A DNA stretch of 15,032 bases from Acanthamoeba sp. SK_2022b. Its lineage: Eukaryota; Discosea; Longamoebia; Acanthamoebidae. Below the pieces are notes generated by a model. That model was not told the DNA's origin. It worked only from the letters and a program-made list of their open reading frames with translations, and ran no database searches. A program made the position numbers and the translations under genes. How positions within the stretch are numbered: the stretch's first letter is position 1; each line of letters begins with the position of its first letter. Positions 1 through 7,054 of this stretch are shown in pieces. The stretch covers positions 40,001 to 55,032 of the forward strand of contig JANDJZ010000330.1 of assembly GCA_027943245.1 (NCBI GenBank), given 5' to 3'.

Positions 1-73
1 TCCTCCTCTCCTCCACCGCCCACCGCTCCATCGCTCAATCGTATGGCCTTGGACGCTCGCGTGCGTTGATCAG

Positions 74-187
74 CAAATCGGCGGAAAGCTGCGGACGCAA
101 GTGCAGGGCCTGGTGGAGCAGTGGTGTGGGCTCGTCACGGCCGACATCGCGTCGCGAGTGGTCCTGTCCCTCCAGCGACGTCGCTGA
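74..187 (+). CDS. Last exon of an unidentified gene (5' part outside window)
   Basis: This is a short open stretch in one + strand frame ending in TGA at 185-187. It follows a plausible acceptor (TTGATCAG, AG at 72-73) and encodes about 37 residues beginning QIGGKLRTQVQGLVEQW. The residues show an amphipathic helical pattern and end in a basic RRR tail. The frame stays open to the left edge, so the exon could begin earlier, even outside the window. I do not recognise the family. No AATAAA lies between here and the next gene. The coding call rests only on the helical character, the acceptor and the stop, so the exon may equally be chance open sequence in GC-rich DNA. Confidence 0.35.
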   Translation, partial: QIGGKLRTQVQGLVEQWCGLVTADIASRVVLSLQRRR

Positions 188-340
188 AAAGTCGAGGCCT
201 TGCCTTATCGCGCCTACGGCGTGGCCGTTCATGGCATATCACGTTCCAATTCCATGAGACGTTTGGAATGTTACCCAACATGCCAGGCTCATCAGCCCAT
301 TGCGGGCTCTTTTTCAAGGCTTAGACAGTTGCCACACCCG

Positions 341-403
341 AACACACACACCATCCTCGACACACACACGCACACGCAAACACACACACACACACACACA
401 CAC
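341..403 (+). repeat. CA-rich microsatellite in leader of small gene
   Basis: An interrupted (CA)n tract with CG interruptions ends about 9 bases before the ATG at 412. It probably lies in the 5' untranslated leader or core promoter of the small gene. Read on the minus strand it gives only a meaningless Val-Cys repeat. Confidence 0.85.
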
Positions 404-411
404 CACCTACC

Positions 412-735
412 ATGAGCGACCAGCACGACGATGTTGACCTTCCCTTGGCAAGAAGGGCAGAGCAGGTTCGGTTTTATCAATCTGTATCGAATCTTTCAGC
501 AAGCTGAGCTGATCTTGTTTCCTTACGCCACTACGATGCACGCCAGTTGATGACTGGTCTCGACGCGATGATGCGCATCTGCCAGGCGCGCTTACTAGAA
601 CTTAGCGACGAGAGCAGGGGCGAGCCGGACGAAGCACAAGATGACAATCTTTGGGATCTGACCCGGCACGTCCAGGAGATGGACCGCCTGCTGGCCTCTC
701 TCAATCCCTCGCCCGCCCCGCCTAGGTCCAGTTAG
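412..735 (+). CDS. Small two-exon protein of unknown function (80 aa)
   Basis: Exon 1 is 412-465 and starts MSDQHDDVDLPL. A predicted 81-nt intron (466-546, CAG|GTTCGG ... CGCCAG) joins in phase 0 to exon 2 at 547-735, which ends in TAG. The product is 80 residues, acidic at the N-terminus. It has two predicted helices, one around LMTGLDAMMRICQARLLELS and one around LWDLTRHVQEMDRLLASL, followed by a Pro/Ser tail. That two-helix shape resembles small coiled-coil subunits of larger complexes, but I cannot name the family. The ATG follows a CA-rich leader, and an AATAAA lies 53 nt after the stop, which supports a real transcription unit. The first exon and intron are less certain than exon 2. 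Confidence 0.6.
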
Positions 736-787
736 CAGTTGAGCTGGCAGTGAATCCACACAAAGCTCTTTCCGGGAGCCAAACGTC

Positions 788-793
788 AATAAA
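788..793 (+). terminator. Poly(A) signal AATAAA of the small gene
   Basis: A canonical AATAAA hexamer lies 53 nt downstream of the TAG at 733-735, between two genes that converge tail to tail (the small gene on + and filamin on -). Function is inferred from sequence and position. Confidence 0.6.
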
Positions 794-957
794 TGACGCC
801 TGTGACTGCCAACCACACACTTTGTAAAGAGCCTAGAGCGGAGAGAGGTATAAGGTCATATTGAACTTAACTCATAGTACAGCCGTCCATCTGTGCGTTG
901 GTCGGGTCGGCTGAGCAAGCGCCAACCCACCACGACGTCCTCCATCTGCTACTCGAT

Positions 958-3177
958 TTAATCAAGATTCTGCTTGTAGACACCGACCGTGTAGCCGTTC
1001 AGCTTGGCGATGATGTTGAAGACGGAGCCCTTCTCACCGCGGAGCGCGTAGACGGCGGTGTAGGTGCCGTCGGCGTTGTCCGTGGTCTGAACCTCGCTCT
1101 CGACGCTCTCGTTGGGGCCCTGGATTTCGACCTCGAACTTGTCGCCACCAAAGGTCTTCTTCTCTCCGCGCCTGTTGCGCGCCTGGATGGTGAAGGAGAA
1201 CACGCCAAAGCCGGAGGCGCTGGGGTCGGTGCCCTCAGTACAGGGGATCTTGAAGGGCGCGTCCCGGATGGCGGAGCCCTCATAGGTGACGACGACGGTG
1301 TGCTCGCCGGGCACAAAGGGCTCGAACGTGACGGCGTAGGTGCCGTCACCGTTGTCGACGATGTCGGCGGACAGGTCGCCGTTGGGAGCGTGGACGATGA
1401 CGTCGAACTTGTCGCCGCCGTCGGTTCGCTGCACTCCGTCCTTGTCGATGGCGTGGATGGTGAAGTGTCCCAGCTCGTTGTCGATGAGCTCGACGAGGCC
1501 AGGGCCCTCGGCCCAGCTCTTGCCGGCGAAGGGCGACGCCTTGACGAACACCTTGACGGGGCACTCCTTGATGAGCTGACCGTGGAGGGTGACGTTGACC
1601 AAGTAGTCTCCGGGCTCGGTCGTAGTGTACTGCACGGCGTAGGTGCCGTCACCATTGTCGGTAAGGACGGGCTGGACTTCACCGGGACCCTTGATCTCGA
1701 CCTGGAAGGGGTCACCGCCCTCGGTGCACTTGCCACCGTCTGGGCTGTAGGCATGGATGGTGAACTCGCCAGTCTTCGTTGTCTGCCCACCGACGAGGCC
1801 GGGGCCCTCGGCGAACGAGTTGTCCGCGCGAGCGCCCTCGAGGAGCACCTTATAGGGGCTACCCTTGATGGGCTCGCCGTCGATCGTTACGTTGACAAAG
1901 TAGTAGCCGGGCGTGTTGACTTGGTAGGCGCCGTCGAAAGTGCCGTCGTTGTTGTCGGTGAGGACGGGGTCGGCCACGGCCTCGGGGCCCTGGACCTGGA
2001 CCTCGAACTTGTCGCCGCCGGACTTGACCTGCTCGCCCTTGTCGTTGTACGAGGTGACGCGGAATGCCGCAGGCTTCTTGATCAGCGCGCCTTCGACGCC
2101 GGGGCCCGTGGCGACCGACTGGCCGGGGTTGGGTCCGTCGACGTGGACGTGGTACGGCGAGTTCTTGATGGGCTCGTCGCGCAGCTTGATCGTGATGGTG
2201 TAATCACCGGGCTTGGTGATGGTGTATTGCGTAGGGTGCTTGCCGTCGCCGTTGTCGGTTACGATGGGCTGCACCGAGGCGTCGGGGCCGGCAACGGTGA
2301 CCTGGAACAGGTCGCCACCAGTGGGGAGGTCCTCGTCGAAGTAGTTTCTCGCGACGATGGTGAAGTGGGCCGGCTGGTAGGTGTCGGCGGCCTCGAGGCC
2401 AGGCCCAAAGGCGTAGCAGAACGAGGGGTCGGCGGTGCGCTTCTTGCGGGCCAGCTCCTCCCTCTTGCGCGCCTCCTCCTCGCTGAGGTAGTTGCGGAAG
2501 GCTGAGAGGTAGGTCATGAGCGAGAGCTCGTCGGGGGTGTTGATCATGTCCTCGGGGTCGATGAGCCTGGCGATGTTGTAGACCTCCAGAGCGGTGGCCA
2601 TGGCCTTCTCCAGATCGTTGAGTGCGTCGCCGCTGAGGCTCGACATGTCGGTGGGGGTGAGCACGCCGGGCTGCAGGGAGTCGCACAGGGCGCTCAGCAC
2701 GCGACCATCACACCAGTTGGTGGTGAAGTTGACGACGGGCTTGTCAACGGAGTAGGGGGCGATCTGGCCGTTAACCCACTGGAGGAGTTCCCACTTGGGC
2801 GAACCCTGGCCGATCATGTTGATTTGGTAGCGCAGGATAAGGGTCCAGAGGAGACCCAAGATCAGCTTCGTCTTACCATCAACGATATCCTCCGGGCCGA
2901 TGCCCACCAGCTGTAGGCCCTCATCCTTGATGAACTTCACGGCGCGGCCGTTGTTCTCAAGGAAGTGGTACCTCATTGTAGGCTTCTGGTTGACCTTACC
3001 CAGCGACTTCGAGGAGATGATCTCGAGCAAGTGGCACAGGGTGACGCCGTTCGACAGACCCGTGTCGATATCGTCGATCTTCAGGCGCCTCTCCGCGAGG
3101 AACTGGTTGGCCCATCGAGTGAAGGCCTTCTTCTGAACGTCGACCCAGGTCTTGTCCTCCGGTGCCTTTTGCGCCAT
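958..3177 (-). CDS. Filamin-type actin cross-linker (gelation factor/ABP-120-like), 739 aa
   Basis: The protein cross-links F-actin in the cell cortex. A tandem calponin-homology actin-binding domain occupies residues about 10-235: CH1 starts WVDVQKKAFTRWANQFL and CH2 starts SPKWELLQWVNGQIAPYS. A charged linker (EEEARKREELARKKR) precedes five filamin Ig repeats at about 251-348, 350-448, 450-547, 549-650 and 652-739. Repeats 1-4 each begin with a GPGL/GPGV/GPGLV motif and contain GGD-F-V-V--GP and DNGDGT-type strands. Repeat 5 lacks the GPGL start and is shortened, as expected for a terminal dimerisation repeat. Dictyostelium ABP-120 has six repeats and about 857 residues, so this is one repeat shorter. 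The CDS is one uninterrupted frame from ATG (3177) to TAA (958-960). A 5'-UTR intron of 56 nt (3178-3233, AAG|GTAGGT...ACAG|ATG) is possible. Family assignment is very sure. Confidence 0.96.
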   Translation of the reverse strand: MAQKAPEDKTWVDVQKKAFTRWANQFLAERRLKIDDIDTGLSNGVTLCHLLEIISSKSLGKVNQKPTMRYHFLENNGRAVKFIKDEGLQLVGIGPEDIVDGKTKLILGLLWTLILRYQINMIGQGSPKWELLQWVNGQIAPYSVDKPVVNFTTNWCDGRVLSALCDSLQPGVLTPTDMSSLSGDALNDLEKAMATALEVYNIARLIDPEDMINTPDELSLMTYLSAFRNYLSEEEARKREELARKKRTADPSFCYAFGPGLEAADTYQPAHFTIVARNYFDEDLPTGGDLFQVTVAGPDASVQPIVTDNGDGKHPTQYTITKPGDYTITIKLRDEPIKNSPYHVHVDGPNPGQSVATGPGVEGALIKKPAAFRVTSYNDKGEQVKSGGDKFEVQVQGPEAVADPVLTDNNDGTFDGAYQVNTPGYYFVNVTIDGEPIKGSPYKVLLEGARADNSFAEGPGLVGGQTTKTGEFTIHAYSPDGGKCTEGGDPFQVEIKGPGEVQPVLTDNGDGTYAVQYTTTEPGDYLVNVTLHGQLIKECPVKVFVKASPFAGKSWAEGPGLVELIDNELGHFTIHAIDKDGVQRTDGGDKFDVIVHAPNGDLSADIVDNGDGTYAVTFEPFVPGEHTVVVTYEGSAIRDAPFKIPCTEGTDPSASGFGVFSFTIQARNRRGEKKTFGGDKFEVEIQGPNESVESEVQTTDNADGTYTAVYALRGEKGSVFNIIAKLNGYTVGVYKQNLD

Positions 3178-3233
3178 CTGTTTTCGCTTTCCTCACAACT
3201 TCAACGAAACCGACCTAGTTCTCTGCTACCTAC

Positions 3234-3573
3234 CTTCGCCCGTAAGTTTACCTCTTGGCTCCGGAGGTGGGGTCAGTCCCTAAAAGGAAATGGTTGCGGT
3301 TTACGTTAGTTGTCGACATCAACCTGCTTGGCCAAAAGAGGGCTTTCGGCACCATTTCTTTGTCCGGAGCTTGCTTGTCAATCGATTTGCCTTCCTTATC
3401 ATCTCCAAATGGCGATTGCAAACCTCATCGCAGTGAACAGTGTTTTCATGTCGAGGTGTGAGAAGCAACACAGCTGTTGGTTTCATGAAGTTGGGACAGG
3501 GCGCTGTAATCAATTATGCTTAATTTATAGATTACCTTTATCCCACAAACTTCTTACGGTCGACAAAAAAGAT
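3234..3573. other. Intergenic region upstream of filamin
   Basis: I find no convincing gene between the filamin leader and the tRNA. All frames hold only short uncharacteristic ORFs. On the minus strand a TATA-like CTATAAAT at 3523-3530 faces filamin, but it is far from the ATG. Base composition is less GC-rich than the flanking genes, consistent with a promoter region. Confidence 0.5.
3565..3570 (-). terminator. RNA polymerase III T-tract terminator
   Basis: Six consecutive T on the minus strand begin three bases past the tRNA discriminator base. This is the standard Pol III termination signal and fits the tRNA on the same strand. Confidence 0.8.
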
Positions 3574-3646
3574 TGCCCCAGGTGAGGCTCGAACTCACGA
3601 CCTCTGCGTTATAAGCACAGCGCTCTACCAACTAAGCTACGAGGGC
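3574..3646 (-). tRNA. tRNA-Ile, anticodon UAU, intronless
   Basis: The 73-nt minus-strand sequence folds as a cloverleaf. The acceptor is GCCCTCG/CTGGGGC with a U5-G68 wobble and a C6-U67 mismatch, and the discriminator is A. The D arm runs from GCTT to AGC with the GTTGGTAGA loop. The anticodon stem is CTGTG/CGCAG around loop CTTATAA, and the T arm is GTGAG-TTCGAGC-CTCAC. The anticodon TAT lies at 3611-3613 and reads AUA (Ile). A-box (TAGCTTAGTTGG) and B-box (GTTCGAGCC) promoter elements are present internally, and a T6 terminator follows. CCA is not encoded, as in eukaryotes. There is no intron after position 37. Confidence 0.93.
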
Positions 3647-3729
3647 ATCTTAGCAATTAGGTCCGCCTGTACAGTTATCAATACAGTCGCGCACCTACTC
3701 CGCTGGTGGGCTTTATCCGGCCGTCCCAC

Positions 3730-3737
3730 CATAAAAG
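3730..3737 (+). promoter_or_regulatory. TATA-like element upstream of the LamG gene
   Basis: CATAAAAG lies about 90 nt before the ATG at 3827, within the 180-bp divergent region between the tRNA and this gene. A second A-rich motif follows at 3749. Promoter function is inferred from sequence only. Confidence 0.35.
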
Positions 3738-3826
3738 ACGAGGGAAGCATAAAAAAAGGTTGGACCGCTCGACACGAAGAAGGGCGAGGGGAGAGGCGTG
3801 GTCGGCCCCGATCGAAACGAAAATCT

Positions 3827-5114
3827 ATGGAAAGGATGCGGCGATTGTCCTTAGTCTTCGCCGTGGTCACGCTCGTGCTGGCCCTCTCGCTAGGAACACA
3901 AGGTACCTTGGATACACTCGCCAACAACCCACCAAATCAACTCGCGATTAAGGCTACTGGTCAAAGAAGAGAGAGTTTGTGGTTGCAACGCTCGCAAGCC
4001 GGCTCAAAAAATCTCCATTGCAGGGGGGGGGGTCGTCAGCGCCTAACCTCATCCATACTCCAGGTTGGGAGACTTGCGACACCTGTCAATTATACGCAAC
4101 CCGGGCCCTGGGCGCTCTTAGCCTCAATGGAACTGATTCCTCAATCATCCTCAGCCGAGCCACTTCGAAGGCTATCGAAAGCTCGGCCACGCCGCTCTCG
4201 TTCACTCTCGAAATGTGGGTGTTTTTCGACACGACTGAAGATCGCATCGTCCAGCCCATCTTTGCGCGCTACCCCCGTACCGCGCCCATCAAGGGCGACT
4301 CCTATGCTGAGTTCCTGCTCCAGGTGCAGAGCAATGGAAACTTGAACCTTTTCTTTGGCGGCGGCTCGTACAACCCCAACCAGGTGGCCCTGGAGCTCGA
4401 TTGCGGCTTCAACCTCATTCCGCGGGGCCAGTGGACCCACGTCGCGCTGACTGTCGACACTCCCCCGCCGAACACCAACCCTTCCTCGATTCAGGTCTAC
4501 GTCGACGGCGAGTCCGTGTGTGGGTGGACCACGGCCAGCGACACCCCATTCGTTGGCCAGCGTCAGGTCATGCACGACCAGCCGTTCGCCATCGGCAACT
4601 ACGAAGAAGCGGCCCCCGGCTGCGGCGGTACTGCCGAGACGATGACCACCGGCAGTGTGGACGAATTGCGCGTGTGGGCTGGCGCTCGCTCGGCCGATGA
4701 TATCTCAGCGTCGTATGACCAGATCCTTCCTCCCGACTCTCCCGGCCTGGTCGGCCTGTTCCACTTCGACCGCGACCCGAGCGAGAGCAACCTGGAGTCG
4801 CTACTCGATTCCTCGACGACGTCCGCCAACGCGAAGCTCACTCTCGGCGCCCTGCTGGTCTCGTGGATCCCCTCCGGGGCGCCCATACTCGCTACGGTGG
4901 AGGCCACCAATTTCCAGCTGACCCCTGTCCCCTTCTACGCTTATTCCACTAACCCCGACGACGGCTGGTACGTGGAGCTCACCCTTGACTTCGACTCGGA
5001 GAGCACCCTCTACCAGGATGAGCAAGGAGTGGTGCCGCTGTCCACGGGCGACGTGCTGCTTGCCCCTCCCTTTCTTGAGTAGGTGGCCCCTAGTGTGTGT
5101 GTGTGCGTGTGCGT

Positions 5115-5145
<31 letters not shown>

Positions 5146-5718
5146 AACGTGTTTCAAGGTTTGACGCAGTGGATGCGCAGTTCCCCCGTAGCCTTCTTCA
5201 GAAGCACGAGCCCGGTTGGAACGACTGCCACTTTCAGTTATCGTGTGCTGTCGAGGGACAACCAGGGAAACGAGCTCTTCTTCAACAGCCTGCCCGTCAC
5301 CATCACCGTCGTTGCCAACGGATGCGATGGTCAAGGCGGTCAGTTCGACCGGTGCAGTGTCTGCAATGGCGACGGCAAGTGCGCGCCCTATGGTTGCGAC
5401 GGCCTGGGCAGTGAGCCGGACAGGTGCGGCTTGTGCAACGGCACGGGCACCACGTGCGAGTGCGCTATCACCTCGTGGCGGGGCTTCGACGAGTCTGAGC
5501 TCGACCAGACCGTCGTCTACGGGGACTTGGACGCACTCAACGACGTAGTCGAGCGCACAGAAGGGATGCTGGACAGGATCACGGAGCTGCTCTACACCGG
5601 CCACGGGCTGTCCTGCGACGAATACACCGACTTATTGGACAAGGTCAAGACCATGCAGGTCAGCACCAGCAAGTACAACACCAACGTCCTCGCTACTTTC
5701 CTTGCAAGCCTTGAGTGA
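3827..5718 (+). CDS. Secreted LamG/concanavalin-A-like and Cys-rich repeat protein, 550 aa
   Basis: Predicted exons are 3827-3902, 4040-5078 and 5181-5718, which join in frame. Exon 1 encodes a signal peptide (MERMRR, then a hydrophobic core SLVFAVVTLVLALSL, cleavage near GTQA). Residues about 48-300 form a LamG-like jelly-roll: GALSLNGTDSSI, SFTLEMWVFF, QWTHVALTVD, IQVYVDG, SVDELRVWAGARSADDI and GLVGLFHFD. Residues about 310-415 look like a cadherin/Ig-like beta domain (GDVLLAPPFL... TATFSYRVLSRDNQGNE). Two CDG-x-G...DRC-x-x-CNGxGxxC modules follow at about 419-464, then a helical C-terminus. Intron 2 (5079-5180) contains a GT microsatellite. For intron 1, the acceptor at 4038-4039 keeps the frame; the stronger CAG at 4021-4023 would shift it unless the 9-G run is miscounted. 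The protein is probably extracellular or cell-surface, perhaps carbohydrate-binding; the exact role is unknown. Confidence 0.8.
4024..4032 (+). repeat. G9 homopolymer in intron 1 of the LamG gene
   Basis: Nine G directly follow a CAG. In the frame-preserving model the run falls inside the intron, just before the acceptor at 4039. Its exact length decides which acceptor can be used. Confidence 0.8.
5093..5145 (+). repeat. GT-rich microsatellite within intron 2 of the LamG gene
   Basis: A (GT)n tract interrupted by GTGTGC units starts 14 bases after the predicted donor GTAGGT at 5079. It is open in the downstream frame, giving an artificial Cys-Val run that would look like coding sequence if the intron were missed. 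Confidence 0.9.
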
Positions 5719-6002
5719 ATTCGACGGCAGCCGCTTCTTCCTCTTATCCCTCGCGCTTCCAACTGACGCATCTATTCTCCGCACTCTTATACGGGTCTGT
5801 GTACAGATCATATGCTCCCACCCTTAATGAACGGACTTTTATCACTTGTTCCATGAACACAGGAGTTGTTGGGCCATCAGGAGAAGGCCTCTCCAGTCTT
5901 CCACCCAATTGGTTACATTCCAGCGACATGTGCCGGAAGGTCAGAAATTCCGCGGATTCGGGAAGGTCTCTCGGGCCTTCCCCAGACGTTCCCGGCGCCG
6001 TG

Positions 6003-6010
6003 TTTAAAAG
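6003..6010 (+). promoter_or_regulatory. TATA-like element upstream of FMN reductase
   Basis: TTTAAAAG lies about 70 nt before the ATG at 6080. A start site about 30 nt downstream would give a short leader. Inferred from sequence only. Confidence 0.35.
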
Positions 6011-6024
6011 CCGAAGCCCGCAAC

Positions 6025-6057
6025 ATGAGCAATCAACCAGCGACCTCCACAACCTAG
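6025..6057 (+). other. Short upstream ORF (10 codons) before FMN reductase
   Basis: ATG at 6025 opens a 10-residue frame (MSNQPATSTT) closed by TAG, 22 nt before the main ATG. Its start context (GCAACATGAGCA) is almost the same as the main one (CCAACATGAGCA). Whether it is on the mRNA depends on the transcription start. Confidence 0.4.
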
Positions 6058-6079
6058 GCAGTAGCGCATACACACCAAC

Positions 6080-6823
6080 ATGAGCAGCAACGACAACAAG
6101 AAGGGCATCAAGATCGTGGGCTTTGCGGGCTCTCTTCGAGAGGCCTCGGCCAACGCGGGCCTCATCCGCGCCGCCCAACAGCTGGCCGCCTCCCTTCCCA
6201 ACGTCCACTTCACCATCGCCACCGACCTCGTCGCCCAGCTGCCCCTCTTCGACGCCGACCTCGAGGCCAGCAAGGGCTTCACCGGCGCGGTCAAGCAGTG
6301 GCGCGAGACTCTGCGCTCGGCCGACGCGCTGCTCATCGCCACACCCGAGTACAACTACTCCATCTCCGGCCCGCTCAAGAACGCCATCGACTGGGTCTCG
6401 CGACCGGACGACGCCACTTACTCGTCGTTCCCCACCTTCGACAAGCCCGTGGCCATCATGGGCGCCGGCGGCGGGATGGGCACAAGCCGAGCGCAGTACC
6501 ACCTGCGGCAGGTGGGGGTCTACCTCAACTGGCACTTTGTCAACAAGCCCGAGGTCAACGTCAACCTGTGGGGCGGCAAGCAGATTGCTGACGCCGCTGG
6601 TGACATCACCGATGATCCCACTCGAGATCAGGTCAAGGCTCTTCTTGAGGCACTCGTGCAATGGACAAGCCGCCTCAACGCCGATAAGTTCGGGGAATCG
6701 GACAGTCGCGCCGCAGCCTCCATTGAAAAGCGAGAATGGACAAAGGCCGAGCTCAAGGCGGCCCTAAAGGAACACAAGCGACGTGAAAAGGAGGAGAGGA
6801 AGGCCAAGCTTGCCAAGGCATGA
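6080..6823 (+). CDS. NADPH-dependent FMN reductase family protein, 247 aa
   Basis: This is a flavodoxin-fold, FMN-binding oxidoreductase of the NADPH-dependent FMN reductase/chromate reductase (YieF/ChrR-like) family. These enzymes use NAD(P)H to reduce quinones, azo compounds or metals in the cytosol. The sequence shows the N-terminal FMN phosphate loop GFAGSLREASANAGL (residues 14-28), the family signature PEYNYSISGPLKNAIDW (89-105), and a glycine-rich GAGGGMGTSRAQYHLRQV segment (128-145). Bacterial relatives are usually about 180-200 residues. The extra ~45 residues here form a charged, lysine-rich C-terminal helix (about 205-247), which is probably lineage-specific. The gene is intronless, unlike the sirtuin and PH genes downstream. 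The natural substrate cannot be told from sequence. Confidence 0.93.
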   Translation: MSSNDNKKGIKIVGFAGSLREASANAGLIRAAQQLAASLPNVHFTIATDLVAQLPLFDADLEASKGFTGAVKQWRETLRSADALLIATPEYNYSISGPLKNAIDWVSRPDDATYSSFPTFDKPVAIMGAGGGMGTSRAQYHLRQVGVYLNWHFVNKPEVNVNLWGGKQIADAAGDITDDPTRDQVKALLEALVQWTSRLNADKFGESDSRAAASIEKREWTKAELKAALKEHKRREKEERKAKLAKA

Positions 6824-6861
6824 ACTCGAGTTCCGCGCCACCTGTTCGTTCCCGTGTACAT

Positions 6862-6867
6862 AATAAA
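6862..6867 (+). terminator. Poly(A) signal AATAAA of FMN reductase
   Basis: A canonical AATAAA lies 38 nt after the TGA at 6821-6823. Function is inferred from motif and position. Confidence 0.65.
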
Positions 6868-6987
6868 CAGTGTGAATGGCGCACGAATTGCTTTCAGGGA
6901 AGGGAGGTCAGCTGATGTTTTTTGGGTCGAAGTTTGTAGCCACGAACTAAAGAAGCACGCTGCACCTCTCCACAACGTCACCGCATT

Positions 6988-7050
6988 TTCATAACAGCAC
7001 CATAACACCACAACATCACCACAACCACAACACCGCTACAACACCGCAAT
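6988..7050 (+). repeat. CAACAC-rich simple sequence before the sirtuin ATG
   Basis: A low-complexity C/A-rich stretch with recurring ACAACACC and CACAAC units ends just before the ATG at 7055. G is almost absent, as in an unstructured 5' leader. Confidence 0.7.
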
Positions 7051-7054
7051 ATCA

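Larger units (their letters stand above)
5719..6079. other. Intergenic/5' region of the FMN reductase gene
   Basis: I see no gene here. The region holds the 3' UTR of the LamG gene (no AATAAA recognised) and the promoter and leader of the FMN reductase. Near its right end are a TATA-like element (6003-6010) and a 10-codon upstream ORF (6025-6057). Confidence 0.6.

Noticed and set aside
898..2505. Long + strand ORF (535 codons) antisense to filamin
   Set aside because: It is the mirror of the filamin coding frame. Strong third-position G/C keeps the antisense frame open, and its Asp/Val/Leu-rich product has no domain character, while the minus strand shows unmistakable CH and filamin repeats.
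4801..5604. Minus strand ORF (267 codons) over the LamG gene exon 2-3 and intron
   Set aside because: It includes a (His-Ala/Thr) run from the GT microsatellite and is antisense to clear LamG and Cys-rich modules.
5744..6661. Minus strand ORF (305 codons) antisense to FMN reductase
   Set aside because: It covers a clear FMN reductase on the + strand and reads through an intergenic region. There is no recognisable domain.
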